Notes: generated by a model from the sequence alone, not told the origin. A stretch of 6,474 nt of DNA from an uncultured Arcobacter sp. (GCA_937860115.1 CALMBI010000150.1:1-6474), one strand, 5' to 3'; shown: positions 1 to 6,458, counted from the stretch's first letter. A program made the numbers and translations.

Positions 1-13
1 ATAGTATCGAGCT

Positions 14-43
14 TTGCTTAAGTTTTCAGCAACCCATTTTTTT
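14..43 (+). terminator. Possible weak Rho-independent terminator of an upstream gene
   Basis: A 5-bp inverted repeat, TTGCT (14-18) and AGCAA (28-32) with a 9-nt loop, is followed four bases later by seven T residues (37-43). The stem is short and AT-containing, so this is only a candidate. It would fit the end of a gene lying to the left of the window. The rest of 1-91 shows no supportable gene. Confidence 0.22.
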
Positions 44-91
44 CATTAAGCCGAATTTTATGAAAATTGATTAATTTTTAGAGGTTCCCAT

Positions 92-1312
92 ATGATAAAA
101 CGGGCTATAGATAAACAACTTTTTTTTGATCATCTTCATTATTTAGAAAATGGAATAGAAATAAAAAAGCCAAAAATTAAATTGATAAAAAGTAAATATT
201 CAAAAAGAATATCTATCGCCCATCCAGATGCTACTTACAAAGGAGATCTTTATTATAAAGCGATTATTAATAGTGATCCACAGCTTTTAGATGAGATAGA
301 TGATATCTATTTTGGAAAAGAGTTTATCTATGATGATGGGATCAAGTATTTTAAATATGGTAATGTGATGGGTACAAATGCAAGTGATGAGCAAGTCGAT
401 TATCTCTTTAAAATTCAAAATGAACTTGGTATTTCAATCTCTTTGACCCTTAACTCTATGGATCCTCCTCTTGATCTTATTTATGATAAAAATGCTTTAG
501 CTGCTTTTGTTGGATTTTTAAAATCATTTTATGATAGAGGGCTTCGAGTGGTCACTATTTCAGATATTCATTTGATCAAAACAGGGATCTTGCAAAAAGA
601 GTTTCCACTGATGAAATTTAAAAATACAGTCAATCATAAAGTTTCAAATGCTCAAGATTTTATCAATTTTGCAAATCTTGGGTATCACTATATTCAACTT
701 GATAGAAGCCTTGCAAGAGATATGAATGAGCTCAAAAAAATAAAAAAACTCAATCAAAAATATGGTAAAAAACTCTATCTTTTAGCAAGTGAATACTGCA
801 TGTATAATTGTCCTTTTAAAAGTGAACATGACAATATCAATCAAAGAATATTATTTGCACATGGTTATTTTTCTGGAGATACAAAACGAAGCCACATAAG
901 TTGTGACAATTGGAGAATGGGACAATATGTACAACTCCCTAGAACTGGAGTTGATTTGATACCAAAAGATAAAGAAGCGATCGATGAGTATTTTTCTTTT
1001 GTGGATGTTTTAAAATTTAGTGGAAGACTCGCTATTTTGGATGATTTTCAAGGTGAATTGAAGCTTTATTTTTACGATGAAACATCTTTGGAGAGAAAAT
1101 CTCACAAAAGATTCAAATCAAGATTAGGAGTGACGATTGGAAAGAAAGAACATACTATTGAAACAATCTACGATACTCCACAAGGGGAACTTCTCTTGGA
1201 TACATTAAAAACCTGCAAAAATGAGTGTTATGACTGTCATTTATGTGAAAAAGTTTTTGGAGTTGAGCCTTTTGATTCTCTGATTGAGCTACAAAGTAAC
1301 CACTATTTGTAA
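92..1312 (+). CDS. U32 peptidase-like TIM-barrel protein with cysteine-rich C-terminus (putative Fe-S protein)
   Basis: 406 residues. The order of motifs follows the U32 peptidase/UbiU-like fold: a barrel segment at about 108-160 (NELGISISLTLNS, then RGLRVVTISD), a V/N/A-rich strand at 180-205 ending in IQLDRSLARD, then the hallmark SEYCMYNCPFKSEH (C236, C240, H246), C271 before DNWRMG, and the late DVLKFSGR strand (305-312). The C-terminus carries C-x3-C-x2-C-x2-C (C375, C379, C382, C385). Several U32 proteins (UbiU, UbiV) bind a 4Fe-4S cluster through conserved cysteines and act in hydroxylation rather than proteolysis. By analogy this is more likely a cytoplasmic Fe-S enzyme than a protease; its substrate is unknown. 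No signal peptide or membrane segment is visible. The ATG start has an AGAGG ribosome site at 80-84, 7 nt upstream. A 120-bp gap with its own promoter separates it from the next gene, so it is probably a separate unit. Confidence 0.68.
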   Translation: MIKRAIDKQLFFDHLHYLENGIEIKKPKIKLIKSKYSKRISIAHPDATYKGDLYYKAIINSDPQLLDEIDDIYFGKEFIYDDGIKYFKYGNVMGTNASDEQVDYLFKIQNELGISISLTLNSMDPPLDLIYDKNALAAFVGFLKSFYDRGLRVVTISDIHLIKTGILQKEFPLMKFKNTVNHKVSNAQDFINFANLGYHYIQLDRSLARDMNELKKIKKLNQKYGKKLYLLASEYCMYNCPFKSEHDNINQRILFAHGYFSGDTKRSHISCDNWRMGQYVQLPRTGVDLIPKDKEAIDEYFSFVDVLKFSGRLAILDDFQGELKLYFYDETSLERKSHKRFKSRLGVTIGKKEHTIETIYDTPQGELLLDTLKTCKNECYDCHLCEKVFGVEPFDSLIELQSNHYL

Positions 1313-1351
1313 ACATTTTCAAAAAATAGTCTAAAAAGTGTACAAAATAGT
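1302..1351. repeat. Three copies of a 7-mer (ACTATTT / AAATAGT) upstream of the operon promoter
   Basis: ACTATTT occurs at 1302-1308, overlapping the end of the preceding gene. Its inverse AAATAGT occurs at 1324-1330 and again at 1345-1351. Start-to-start spacings are 22 and 21 bp, about two helical turns. The first two copies could also form a 7-bp hairpin with a 15-nt loop, but no T-run follows, so it is a poor terminator. The position just upstream of the -10 box at 1376 would suit an operator. In such AT-rich DNA, chance is a real alternative. Confidence 0.3.
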
Positions 1352-1375
1352 TATTTAATTTGATTTTATTTGTAG

Positions 1376-1381
1376 TATAAT
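1376..1381 (+). promoter_or_regulatory. Sigma-70 -10 box (TATAAT) of the four-gene operon
   Basis: A perfect TATAAT lies in the 120-bp gap before the ATP-grasp gene, preceded by T-rich DNA (1351-1371). Campylobacterota sigma-70 promoters typically have a strong -10 box and T-rich upstream DNA in place of a conserved -35, which matches what is seen. Transcription would start near 1388, leaving a leader of about 45 nt. Confidence 0.6.
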
Positions 1382-1421
1382 TTTTTAAGACACGATTTTG
1401 CATCGGATCAGAAAAATATAT

Positions 1422-1426
1422 GGAGG
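1422..1426 (+). promoter_or_regulatory. Ribosome binding site GGAGG that fixes a TTG start
   Basis: GGAGG lies 6 nt before TTG at 1433. The nearby ATG at 1420 overlaps this site and is out of frame, so TTG is the best-supported start of the ATP-grasp gene. Confidence 0.65.
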
Positions 1427-1432
1427 CTCACA

Positions 1433-2797
1433 TTGTTAGATCAATCAACTAGTCACATTGATAAGTTTTGGGAAATTTATCATAAACAAGACAGAAAAAA
1501 AATTGAAGAATTTACCAAGTATATGGATAAATTTGCAGTAAATTTCAATCTTTATAAGGATGGAAATTTTATAGAGAGGTCGTTACCTTTTGATGTTGTA
1601 CCTAGAATTATTGGGACAGGTGAGTTTAATATATTAGATAGAGGGCTATCTCAAAGGGTAAAGGCACTTAATTTATTTTTAGAAGATCTCTACACTGATC
1701 GAAAAATCGTAAAAGATGGGATTATTCCAGAAGCTTTTATCGAACAAGCAAAAGGGTTTTTACACGAAGTTGCTGGTCATTCACCATCGCAAAAACTAAG
1801 AACACATATCAATGGAATCGATCTTGTAAAAGATAGTGTAACAAATGATTGGATCATTTTAGAAGATAATCTAAGAGTACCAAGTGGAGCAAGTTATCCA
1901 CTATCAATCAGAGATACATATAGAAAAATCTATCCAGAATTTTTTGAAAATCTTAAGATTGAGCCCATTAAACAGTATCCTGATTATATAAAAGAGTCTA
2001 TGAACTATGTAAACTGCGGTGGAATAAATGTTGTTTTAACACCTGGTAGATTTAATTCAGCATACTATGAACATAGTTATTTGGCACAAATGAGTGATGC
2101 ACTTTTGGTGCGAAACCATGAATTGGTAGTAAAAGATAAAAAAGTCTATTTTAAAAACTACAACGGAAGATTAGAAAAAGTTGGAGCAATCTATAGAAGA
2201 TTGGACGATGAGTTTTTAGATCCAAATTTCTTTAATAGTGAAAGTTTAATCGGTGTTCCAGGGATCATGGAAGCATATTTAGCTGGTAATGTAGCGATTA
2301 TGAATGCACCAGGAAATGGTGTAGCTGATGATAAAGGTATCTATTATTTTGTACCTCAGATGATTAAATACTATCTAGGGGAAGAAGCACTGCTTAGAAA
2401 TGCTCCTACATATCTTCCTTATTTTGAAAAAGATATGAAATATGTGATGGATAATATGGAAAAACTTGTTATCAAAGACGTAGCAGAAGCTGGTGGATAT
2501 GGTGTTATGTTTGGACATGCTATGACAAAAATCCAAATCGAAGACCTTAAAACTATCATCAAAGCAAATCCAAGAAGATTTATCGCTCAAGAGCTAATAG
2601 AATTCTATGATGAAGAGTGTTATATCAATGATAAATTGCTCCCGAGAAAAGCTGATTTTAGAGCGTATGTTGTGATGGCAGAGGAGCCAAAAGTATGGAA
2701 ATGTGGGCTTACTAGATATGCTATGGAAGCTGGAAATTATCTTGTCAATTCTTCTCAAGGTGGAGGATTTAAAGATACTTGGGTTATAGGAGAGTAA
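1433..2797 (+). CDS. Circularly permuted ATP-grasp protein (COG2308 / DUF404-DUF407 type)
   Basis: 454 residues, close to the usual length of this family. Family motifs are present along the whole chain: FDVVPRIIGTGEFNILDRGLSQRVKALN (53-80), IILEDNLRVPSGASYPL (141-157), LTPGRFNSAYYEHSYLA (202-218), IYRRLDDEFLDP (253-264), NAPGNGVADDKGIYY (291-305), LVIKDVAEAGGYGVMFG (345-361), FIAQEL (383-388) and the C-terminal VNSSQGGGFKDTW (438-450). ATP-grasp enzymes activate a carboxylate with ATP and join it to an amine. This permuted family is predicted from comparative genomics to be an amide or peptide ligase, but its substrate is not established. It is first in an operon, with the alpha-E gene starting 4 nt after its stop; these two families are habitual partners. 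No secretion signal is seen, so it should be cytoplasmic. Family assignment is very secure; the reaction is inferred. Confidence 0.93.
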   Translation: MLDQSTSHIDKFWEIYHKQDRKKIEEFTKYMDKFAVNFNLYKDGNFIERSLPFDVVPRIIGTGEFNILDRGLSQRVKALNLFLEDLYTDRKIVKDGIIPEAFIEQAKGFLHEVAGHSPSQKLRTHINGIDLVKDSVTNDWIILEDNLRVPSGASYPLSIRDTYRKIYPEFFENLKIEPIKQYPDYIKESMNYVNCGGINVVLTPGRFNSAYYEHSYLAQMSDALLVRNHELVVKDKKVYFKNYNGRLEKVGAIYRRLDDEFLDPNFFNSESLIGVPGIMEAYLAGNVAIMNAPGNGVADDKGIYYFVPQMIKYYLGEEALLRNAPTYLPYFEKDMKYVMDNMEKLVIKDVAEAGGYGVMFGHAMTKIQIEDLKTIIKANPRRFIAQELIEFYDEECYINDKLLPRKADFRAYVVMAEEPKVWKCGLTRYAMEAGNYLVNSSQGGGFKDTWVIGE

Positions 2798-2801
2798 AAC
2801 C

Positions 2802-3464
2802 ATGGGTAAATTAATAACAGCAAATTCAGCGGTAAGTTTATATTGGCTTGGAAGATATCTTGAAAGGGTTGAGTCGTTGCTTATTGATATTAACAACGCG
2901 TACGATAATATTATAGATGTTGATCAAAATGAGGGTGTGGCTCTTTATGAAAAATTAGGTATCGAAATAGAATATGCAAATTCTTCAGAATTTTTAAATA
3001 TAGCGATATTTGGAGATCATGCTTCAAATATCTACCAACTTCTCTCATATGCCAGAGAAAATGCTATTGTTGCTAGAAGTTATATCGAACAAGAAGCATT
3101 TGGGTCAATCATAGAACTTCACAAACACTTTGAGAAAGCACAAGTAAATGGAGAAAAAGTTGATTTTAGATTTGTTGATAGTGCCATGTCACTTATAAGT
3201 GAAATTTGGGGTGAACTGACTAGAAAACAAACAAGAAATACAAACGATTATTTTATTAGACTTGGAAAAAATGTAGAAAAAGTAGATATTCACTTAAGGC
3301 TTGCAAAAGATAAAGAATTTGCACTTGTAGTAATGAAAGAGATAGACTCGATCGTATCGATACTTGCACCTGATGCACAGTTTAAACCACATACAATTGA
3401 TGAAGATGATGCTATAATACTTGATTCAATCAATAATAAAATAAATAAAATTATTGTGGAATAA
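2802..3464 (+). CDS. Alpha-E domain protein (COG2307 / DUF403 type), short form
   Basis: 220 residues, mostly predicted helix. It carries the three family signatures: SLYWLGRYLERVE (12-24), YARENAIVARSYIEQEAF (83-100) and FIRLGKNVEKVDIHLRLA (151-168). Alpha-E proteins are the regular partners of COG2308 ATP-grasp proteins and are thought to work with them in making an amide-linked product; no independent activity is established. Many members are nearer 300 residues. This one stops soon after the third signature, with an acidic tail (DEDD at 200-203), and lacks most of the usual C-terminal helical region. The reading frame is clean, so this looks like a naturally short form and not a truncation. 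The ATG start has AGGAG at 2788-2792 inside the end of the preceding gene, indicating translational coupling. A 29-nt gap separates it from the next gene. Confidence 0.88.
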   Translation: MGKLITANSAVSLYWLGRYLERVESLLIDINNAYDNIIDVDQNEGVALYEKLGIEIEYANSSEFLNIAIFGDHASNIYQLLSYARENAIVARSYIEQEAFGSIIELHKHFEKAQVNGEKVDFRFVDSAMSLISEIWGELTRKQTRNTNDYFIRLGKNVEKVDIHLRLAKDKEFALVVMKEIDSIVSILAPDAQFKPHTIDEDDAIILDSINNKINKIIVE

Positions 3465-3482
3465 GATTAATAAAATCATATT

Positions 3483-3487
3483 GGGGG
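3483..3487 (+). promoter_or_regulatory. Ribosome binding site GGGGG that fixes a TTG start
   Basis: A run of five G at 3483-3487 stands 6 nt before TTG at 3494 in otherwise AT-rich DNA. No in-frame ATG exists for about 200 codons downstream, so the TTG start is well supported. Confidence 0.55.
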
Positions 3488-3493
3488 TACTTT

Positions 3494-4441
3494 TTGCAAG
3501 TAACAACAAAAGAAATTTTTAGTTCAAAGTTACCAGTTGGCGAGACTTTATCGATAAAAAGAACGAGGTTTGAACCTGACGTAAAAAATGAAAATCAAAA
3601 AAGAATTTCAATCGTCAGTGGTATCCATGGTGATGAGCTAGAAGGACAATTAGCTATCTATTTACTTGGTAAATGGTTAAAAGAGAATGGGGATACATTA
3701 AGAGGTATTGTAGACATCTATCCAGCTGTGAATGCACTTGGAGTAGATACTATCACAAGAGGTTTCCCTATCTATGAAGTTGATCTCAATCGTGCTTTTC
3801 CAGGTGGAAAAGATGATTTTCTTCCAGGGCAAATAGTCTATGCACTTACTCAAGATATTAAAGGAAGTGATATCGCTATAGATATCCACTCAAGTAATAT
3901 TTTCTTAAGAGAGATTCCGCAAATAAGAATCAACAAAGAGTTTTCTCCTTCTACACTACCTCTAGCAAAAGAGCTTAATTGTGATTTTATTTGGATCCAT
4001 GATGCAGTGACTGTGTTAGAAGCAACTTTTTCACATACACTTAATTCTCTAGGTACGAAAACACTTGTTGTGGAGATGGGCGTTGGGATGAGACTTACAA
4101 ACAAATATGGTGATCAACTTTTAAATGGAATGCTCAACCTTATGCAAAAAGAGGGGATCATAGAGACAACTGAAAAGTTTGAAGCAAGAGATCCTTTCAC
4201 TTCTGAAACCGGAGATGTGTATTATATGAATGCTCCTAAAAGTGGACTTTTTGTGCAATTTTTAGATCATTGTGCTGTAGTAAAAGAGGGTGATAGAATA
4301 GGTGAGATCGTAAGTCCACTCACAGGAGAAGTACTCTGTGAATTAAAAGCTCCCCATGATGGAGTTTTATTTACATTAAGGGAATACCCTGTTGTTTATG
4401 AAGGGTCACTTATTGCTAGAATTTTTGGAGAAGGTAAATGA
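3494..4441 (+). CDS. M14-family AstE/AspA-like zinc-dependent amidohydrolase (COG3608 type), intact active site
   Basis: 315 residues, normal for the succinylglutamate desuccinylase/aspartoacylase branch of the zinc carboxypeptidase (M14) family. The catalytic set is complete: H45 and E48 in GIHGDE and H132 in DIHSSN as zinc ligands, N99-R100 in DLNRAFPG for substrate carboxylate binding, and E194 in VVEMG as general base. Residues 245-312 form the C-terminal beta-rich, lipoyl/biotinyl-like domain of this branch (KSGLFV ... APHDGVLF). These enzymes hydrolyse an amide to release an acyl group or amino acid. The true substrate cannot be read from sequence, so the astE or aspA symbol is not justified. 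There is no arginine-catabolism neighbour; the gene sits behind an ATP-grasp/alpha-E pair, suggesting that it trims, recycles or reverses the ligated product. The last four bases overlap the next gene (ATGA). Confidence 0.88.
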   Translation: MQVTTKEIFSSKLPVGETLSIKRTRFEPDVKNENQKRISIVSGIHGDELEGQLAIYLLGKWLKENGDTLRGIVDIYPAVNALGVDTITRGFPIYEVDLNRAFPGGKDDFLPGQIVYALTQDIKGSDIAIDIHSSNIFLREIPQIRINKEFSPSTLPLAKELNCDFIWIHDAVTVLEATFSHTLNSLGTKTLVVEMGVGMRLTNKYGDQLLNGMLNLMQKEGIIETTEKFEARDPFTSETGDVYYMNAPKSGLFVQFLDHCAVVKEGDRIGEIVSPLTGEVLCELKAPHDGVLFTLREYPVVYEGSLIARIFGEGK

Positions 4442-5370
4442 AAAAGATAGAAATCTTAAGAATCGAGTCGCTTAGTCGAGCTCCTTTAGTTATTGAGGGT
4501 TTTTTCTTTAAAGGAACTGATCCAAAAGCACCATCGTTAGCTATAGTGGGTGCTATGGATGGGGATGCTATATTGCCTCTTTATTGTGCTTCAAGTATGG
4601 TTGATTTTTTTAAAAATCAGATCGATAAAGAGAAAATAAAAGGTGATATATTGATTATCCCTTCAATTAATCATTATGCACTCAATATCAATGAAAGATT
4701 TTGGCCACTAGATAAAACTGATCTTAATATGATGTTTCCAGGGTATGATCAAGGTGAAACAACACAAAGGATCGCACAAAAAGTGTTTAGTGCAATCCAA
4801 GGCTATACGTATGGAATAAACTTAGAAAGAAGAAGAGATCCTTCTAATTGTCTTCCGCATGTAAAACTTTTTAAAAGTGGGTATGAAGATCTTGAAGGAG
4901 CAAAACGATTTGGATTTAAAGTGGTTCATCATAGTGAACTTCGATCAATAGATACGGTTACGTTGCAATACAATTGGCAATTATGGGAAACAAAAGCGTA
5001 TTCTATCGTGTGTCCTATCGATAATTTAGTAGATAGCAATATTTCAAATCAAATCAATCAAGCAATGCTTCGATTTATGGATAGAAGTGGAGTAATTGAT
5101 TATAAAGTTTTCAATGCTTATGAATCTAGTGTGATAACAAAATCAAATTTAAAAATAGTAAAAGCTAAAAAAAGTGGTATTTTTATTCCAAAAGAGATAG
5201 TTGGAAATTATGTAACAAAAGGTCAAGTGATAGGCCAAATTATAGACTCTCTTCAAGGAAATGTTATTAATGAAGTTATCGCATCATGTGATGGAATGAT
5301 TACATGTTGTTTTAATAATGCACTTATTTTAGAAAATGCTGTTGCGTTTAGGATAGCAAAACTACGATAA
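4438..5370 (+). CDS. AstE/AspA-like (M14) paralogue with degenerate active site, probable pseudoenzyme
   Basis: 310 residues, collinear with the preceding M14 hydrolase. Matching landmarks are LAIVGAMDGDA (34-44), DILIIPSINHYALN (70-83), DLNMMFPG (95-102) and a C-terminal beta-rich domain (KKSGIFIPKEIVGNYVTKGQ, 244-263, to the end). The catalytic residues are lost. IHGDE has become MDGDA (D41 and A44 in place of His and Glu), the DIHSSN histidine aligns with E130 in NLERRRD, the Arg of DLNR is M98, and the VVEMG glutamate aligns near V191/C192. By hand alignment no canonical zinc site remains. The frame is open throughout with no sign of decay, so it is probably maintained for a non-catalytic role such as an allosteric or scaffolding partner of its neighbour. 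The ATG overlaps the upstream stop (ATGA), implying translational coupling and near-equal synthesis. A new chemistry with D41/E130 as metal ligands is not excluded. Confidence 0.8.
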   Translation: MKKIEILRIESLSRAPLVIEGFFFKGTDPKAPSLAIVGAMDGDAILPLYCASSMVDFFKNQIDKEKIKGDILIIPSINHYALNINERFWPLDKTDLNMMFPGYDQGETTQRIAQKVFSAIQGYTYGINLERRRDPSNCLPHVKLFKSGYEDLEGAKRFGFKVVHHSELRSIDTVTLQYNWQLWETKAYSIVCPIDNLVDSNISNQINQAMLRFMDRSGVIDYKVFNAYESSVITKSNLKIVKAKKSGIFIPKEIVGNYVTKGQVIGQIIDSLQGNVINEVIASCDGMITCCFNNALILENAVAFRIAKLR

Positions 5371-5423
5371 AGTGTCAATTTGTAATTGCTTATTGTAATG
5401 GTGTTTTAAGTACTTTTTGATAT

Positions 5424-5429
5424 TAAAAT
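5424..5429 (+). promoter_or_regulatory. Candidate -10 box (TAAAAT) for the chemoreceptor gene
   Basis: TAAAAT, within TATTAAAAT at 5421-5429, lies 22 nt before the ATG at 5452 in the 81-bp gap after the M14 paralogue. This leaves a short leader of roughly 10-15 nt. No convincing FliA (sigma-28) or sigma-54 element was found. The rest of the gap shows only a 5-bp AT hairpin (5376-5388) without a T-run. Confidence 0.3.
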
Positions 5430-5441
5430 TATTTAAATCAT

Positions 5442-5447
5442 GGGGGA
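5442..5447 (+). promoter_or_regulatory. Ribosome binding site GGGGGA deciding the chemoreceptor start
   Basis: GGGGGA ends 4 nt before the ATG at 5452. The longer in-frame start at 5440 would bury this site in the coding region and has no upstream purine tract, so 5452 (protein beginning MFFGNNK) is preferred. Confidence 0.5.
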
Positions 5448-5451
5448 TGTT

Positions 5452-5787
5452 ATGTTTTTTGGAAACAATAAGCAAAAAGATGAAGAGATTGCGCAACTTA
5501 GATCTGAGTTACAAAGTGCAAATCAAAAATTAATTCAAAAAGAATCAGAAATAACAATACTTAAAAGTGAACTCTCTTTAATCAATAAAGATGAATTAGT
5601 ACAATTAAAATTAGAAAATAAAAAATTAAAAGAGATTGCTTTAGTTTCTCAAGAAGAGGGATTGATGGCATTTAAAGCAGATGGGACTCTTTATTTTGCA
5701 AATACTAGAGCACAAGATCATGTCAAAGCTAACCACTATGCTGATCTATTTAGATCGGCATCGAACAATGAAAAAGGGTGGTTTTAG
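5452..5787 (+). pseudogene. N-terminal fragment of a soluble methyl-accepting chemotaxis protein (frameshifted)
   Basis: This piece encodes 111 residues before a premature TAG at 5785. Residues 7-62 form a charged coiled coil with hydrophobic heptad positions (IAQLRSEL, LIQKESEITILKSEL, LVQLKLENKKLKEIA). Residues 67-90 (SQEEGLMAFKADGTLYFANT) look like the first strands of a small PAS-like sensor domain. There is no transmembrane segment, so the receptor would be cytoplasmic. At 5771-5778 (AAAAAGGG then TG) the coding potential moves to the -1 frame. Restoring one A or G gives NEKG-VVLDDCEASV in a single frame, joining this piece to the receptor signalling domain. The simplest reading is a one-base deletion in the A5/G3 run; a sequencing error or recoding is possible. 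Alone, this fragment lacks any signalling domain. Confidence 0.75.
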
Positions 5788-6458
5788 ATGATTGTGAAGC
5801 TTCTGTAGTAACAAAAAAAGCTGAAGATCTTTTAATTGTTTCGCTTAAAAAAACATCGATCCATGATAATAAAGATGATGGATTGCTCACAAAACATAAT
5901 GCAAATATTAATAGTTCCCTTTCAAGTACTCAAAGTGTATATCTCTCTTTACTTGAAGATCTAAAAGAGATGATGATTGAGTCAAAAGCAACTGCTGATG
6001 GATCAAATGAGGGGCTCATTCTTACTCAAAATATTGTAAAAGATACAACTAATATGTACGAACAAATTGAAACAGAAGAGCAAATTGTAAATTCACTTGT
6101 ACAAAAAAGCAATGATATCTCTGAAGCGATTACGGTTATTGATCAAATTGCATTTCAAACAAATATTCTTTCTTTAAATGAAGCTGTTGAAGCTGCAACT
6201 GCTGGGGAAGCTGGAAAAGGATTTGCTGTTGTTGCCCAAGAGGTAAGAAATCTAGCAACTAGAAGTGCAGATGCAGCTAAAACGATTAAGACAGTTGTTG
6301 ATACTATTCAAATAGAGACAGCAAAGATGAAAGAAAGCTCAGATATCGTTTCAAAAGTAGTTAATGAAACAAAAAAAAGTGTAGATGTTCTTATTACTCT
6401 TATGAATCAGTTCAAAAATTCTCCTGTTTTGTGCGATAAGGCACACAAATTAGTTTAG
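5778..6458 (+). pseudogene. Signalling-domain fragment of the same methyl-accepting chemotaxis protein
   Basis: Continuation of the frameshifted receptor in the -1 frame; the frame is open from 5772, and the GTG at 5778 has no properly spaced ribosome site. About 226 residues form the long helical hairpin of the MCP signalling domain. The CheA/CheW-contacting tip is clear: IDQIAFQTNILSLNEAVEAA, then TAGEAGKGFAVVAQEVRNLA. The usual LNAAVEAA is LNEAVEAA here, an Ala-to-Glu change in a nearly invariant stretch. The returning helix runs to LMNQFKN and then stops after an unrelated-looking tail (SPVLCDKAHKLV) at TAG 6456-6458. Soluble campylobacterotal receptors of this kind often continue into a chemoreceptor zinc-binding (CZB) domain, which is missing. 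Frameshift, tip substitution and lost C-terminus together suggest a non-functional gene. Confidence 0.75.
6427..6449. other. Imperfect palindrome with a single bulged base near the right edge
   Basis: TTTTGTGC (6427-6434) pairs with GCACA-C-AAA (6441-6449), giving 8 bp with one unpaired C at 6446 and a 6-nt loop GATAAG. It falls inside the odd C-terminal tail of the broken chemoreceptor. A T-run (6465-6470) follows only about 15 nt later, so it is a poor terminator. Subterminal hairpins with a bulged base are typical of IS200/IS605-type element ends, so this may mark an inserted element that continues past the window. No transposase is visible, so the identity is inference. Confidence 0.35.

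Noticed and set aside
3..74. Tail of an upstream gene in the frame open from position 3 to the TAA at 72-74
   Set aside because: Only about 23 codons with no recognisable motif; another frame stops at 19-21, so neither can be preferred.
1155..1403. Antisense open frame of 82 residues
   Set aside because: It lies opposite the end of the U32-like gene and the promoter gap, has no family motifs, and is a by-product of the sense coding.
2375..2896. Two antisense open frames opposite the ATP-grasp and alpha-E genes
   Set aside because: Low-complexity composition and no recognisable domain, while the sense strand carries strong family motifs throughout.
3698..4104. Two antisense open frames opposite the M14 hydrolase gene
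   Set aside because: They mirror conserved sense codons of the catalytic region and show no ribosome site or motif.
3494..4441. Naming the M14 gene astE or aspA
   Set aside because: Family membership is clear but substrate is not, and there are no arginine succinyltransferase pathway or N-acetylaspartate-related neighbours.
5371..5451. Terminator after the operon, or a sigma-28/sigma-54 promoter for the chemoreceptor
   Set aside because: The only hairpin (CAATT/AATTG, 5376-5388) is five AT-rich pairs without a T-run. TGATAT at 5418 resembles half a FliA box but has no -35 at the right distance, and no GG/GC sigma-54 pair is present.
5766..5787. Programmed -1 ribosomal frameshift in the chemoreceptor
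   Set aside because: The zero-frame codons GAA AAA GGG do not form the X XXY YYZ slippery heptamer, no clear downstream stem is visible, and programmed shifting is not expected in MCP genes. A base deletion is simpler.
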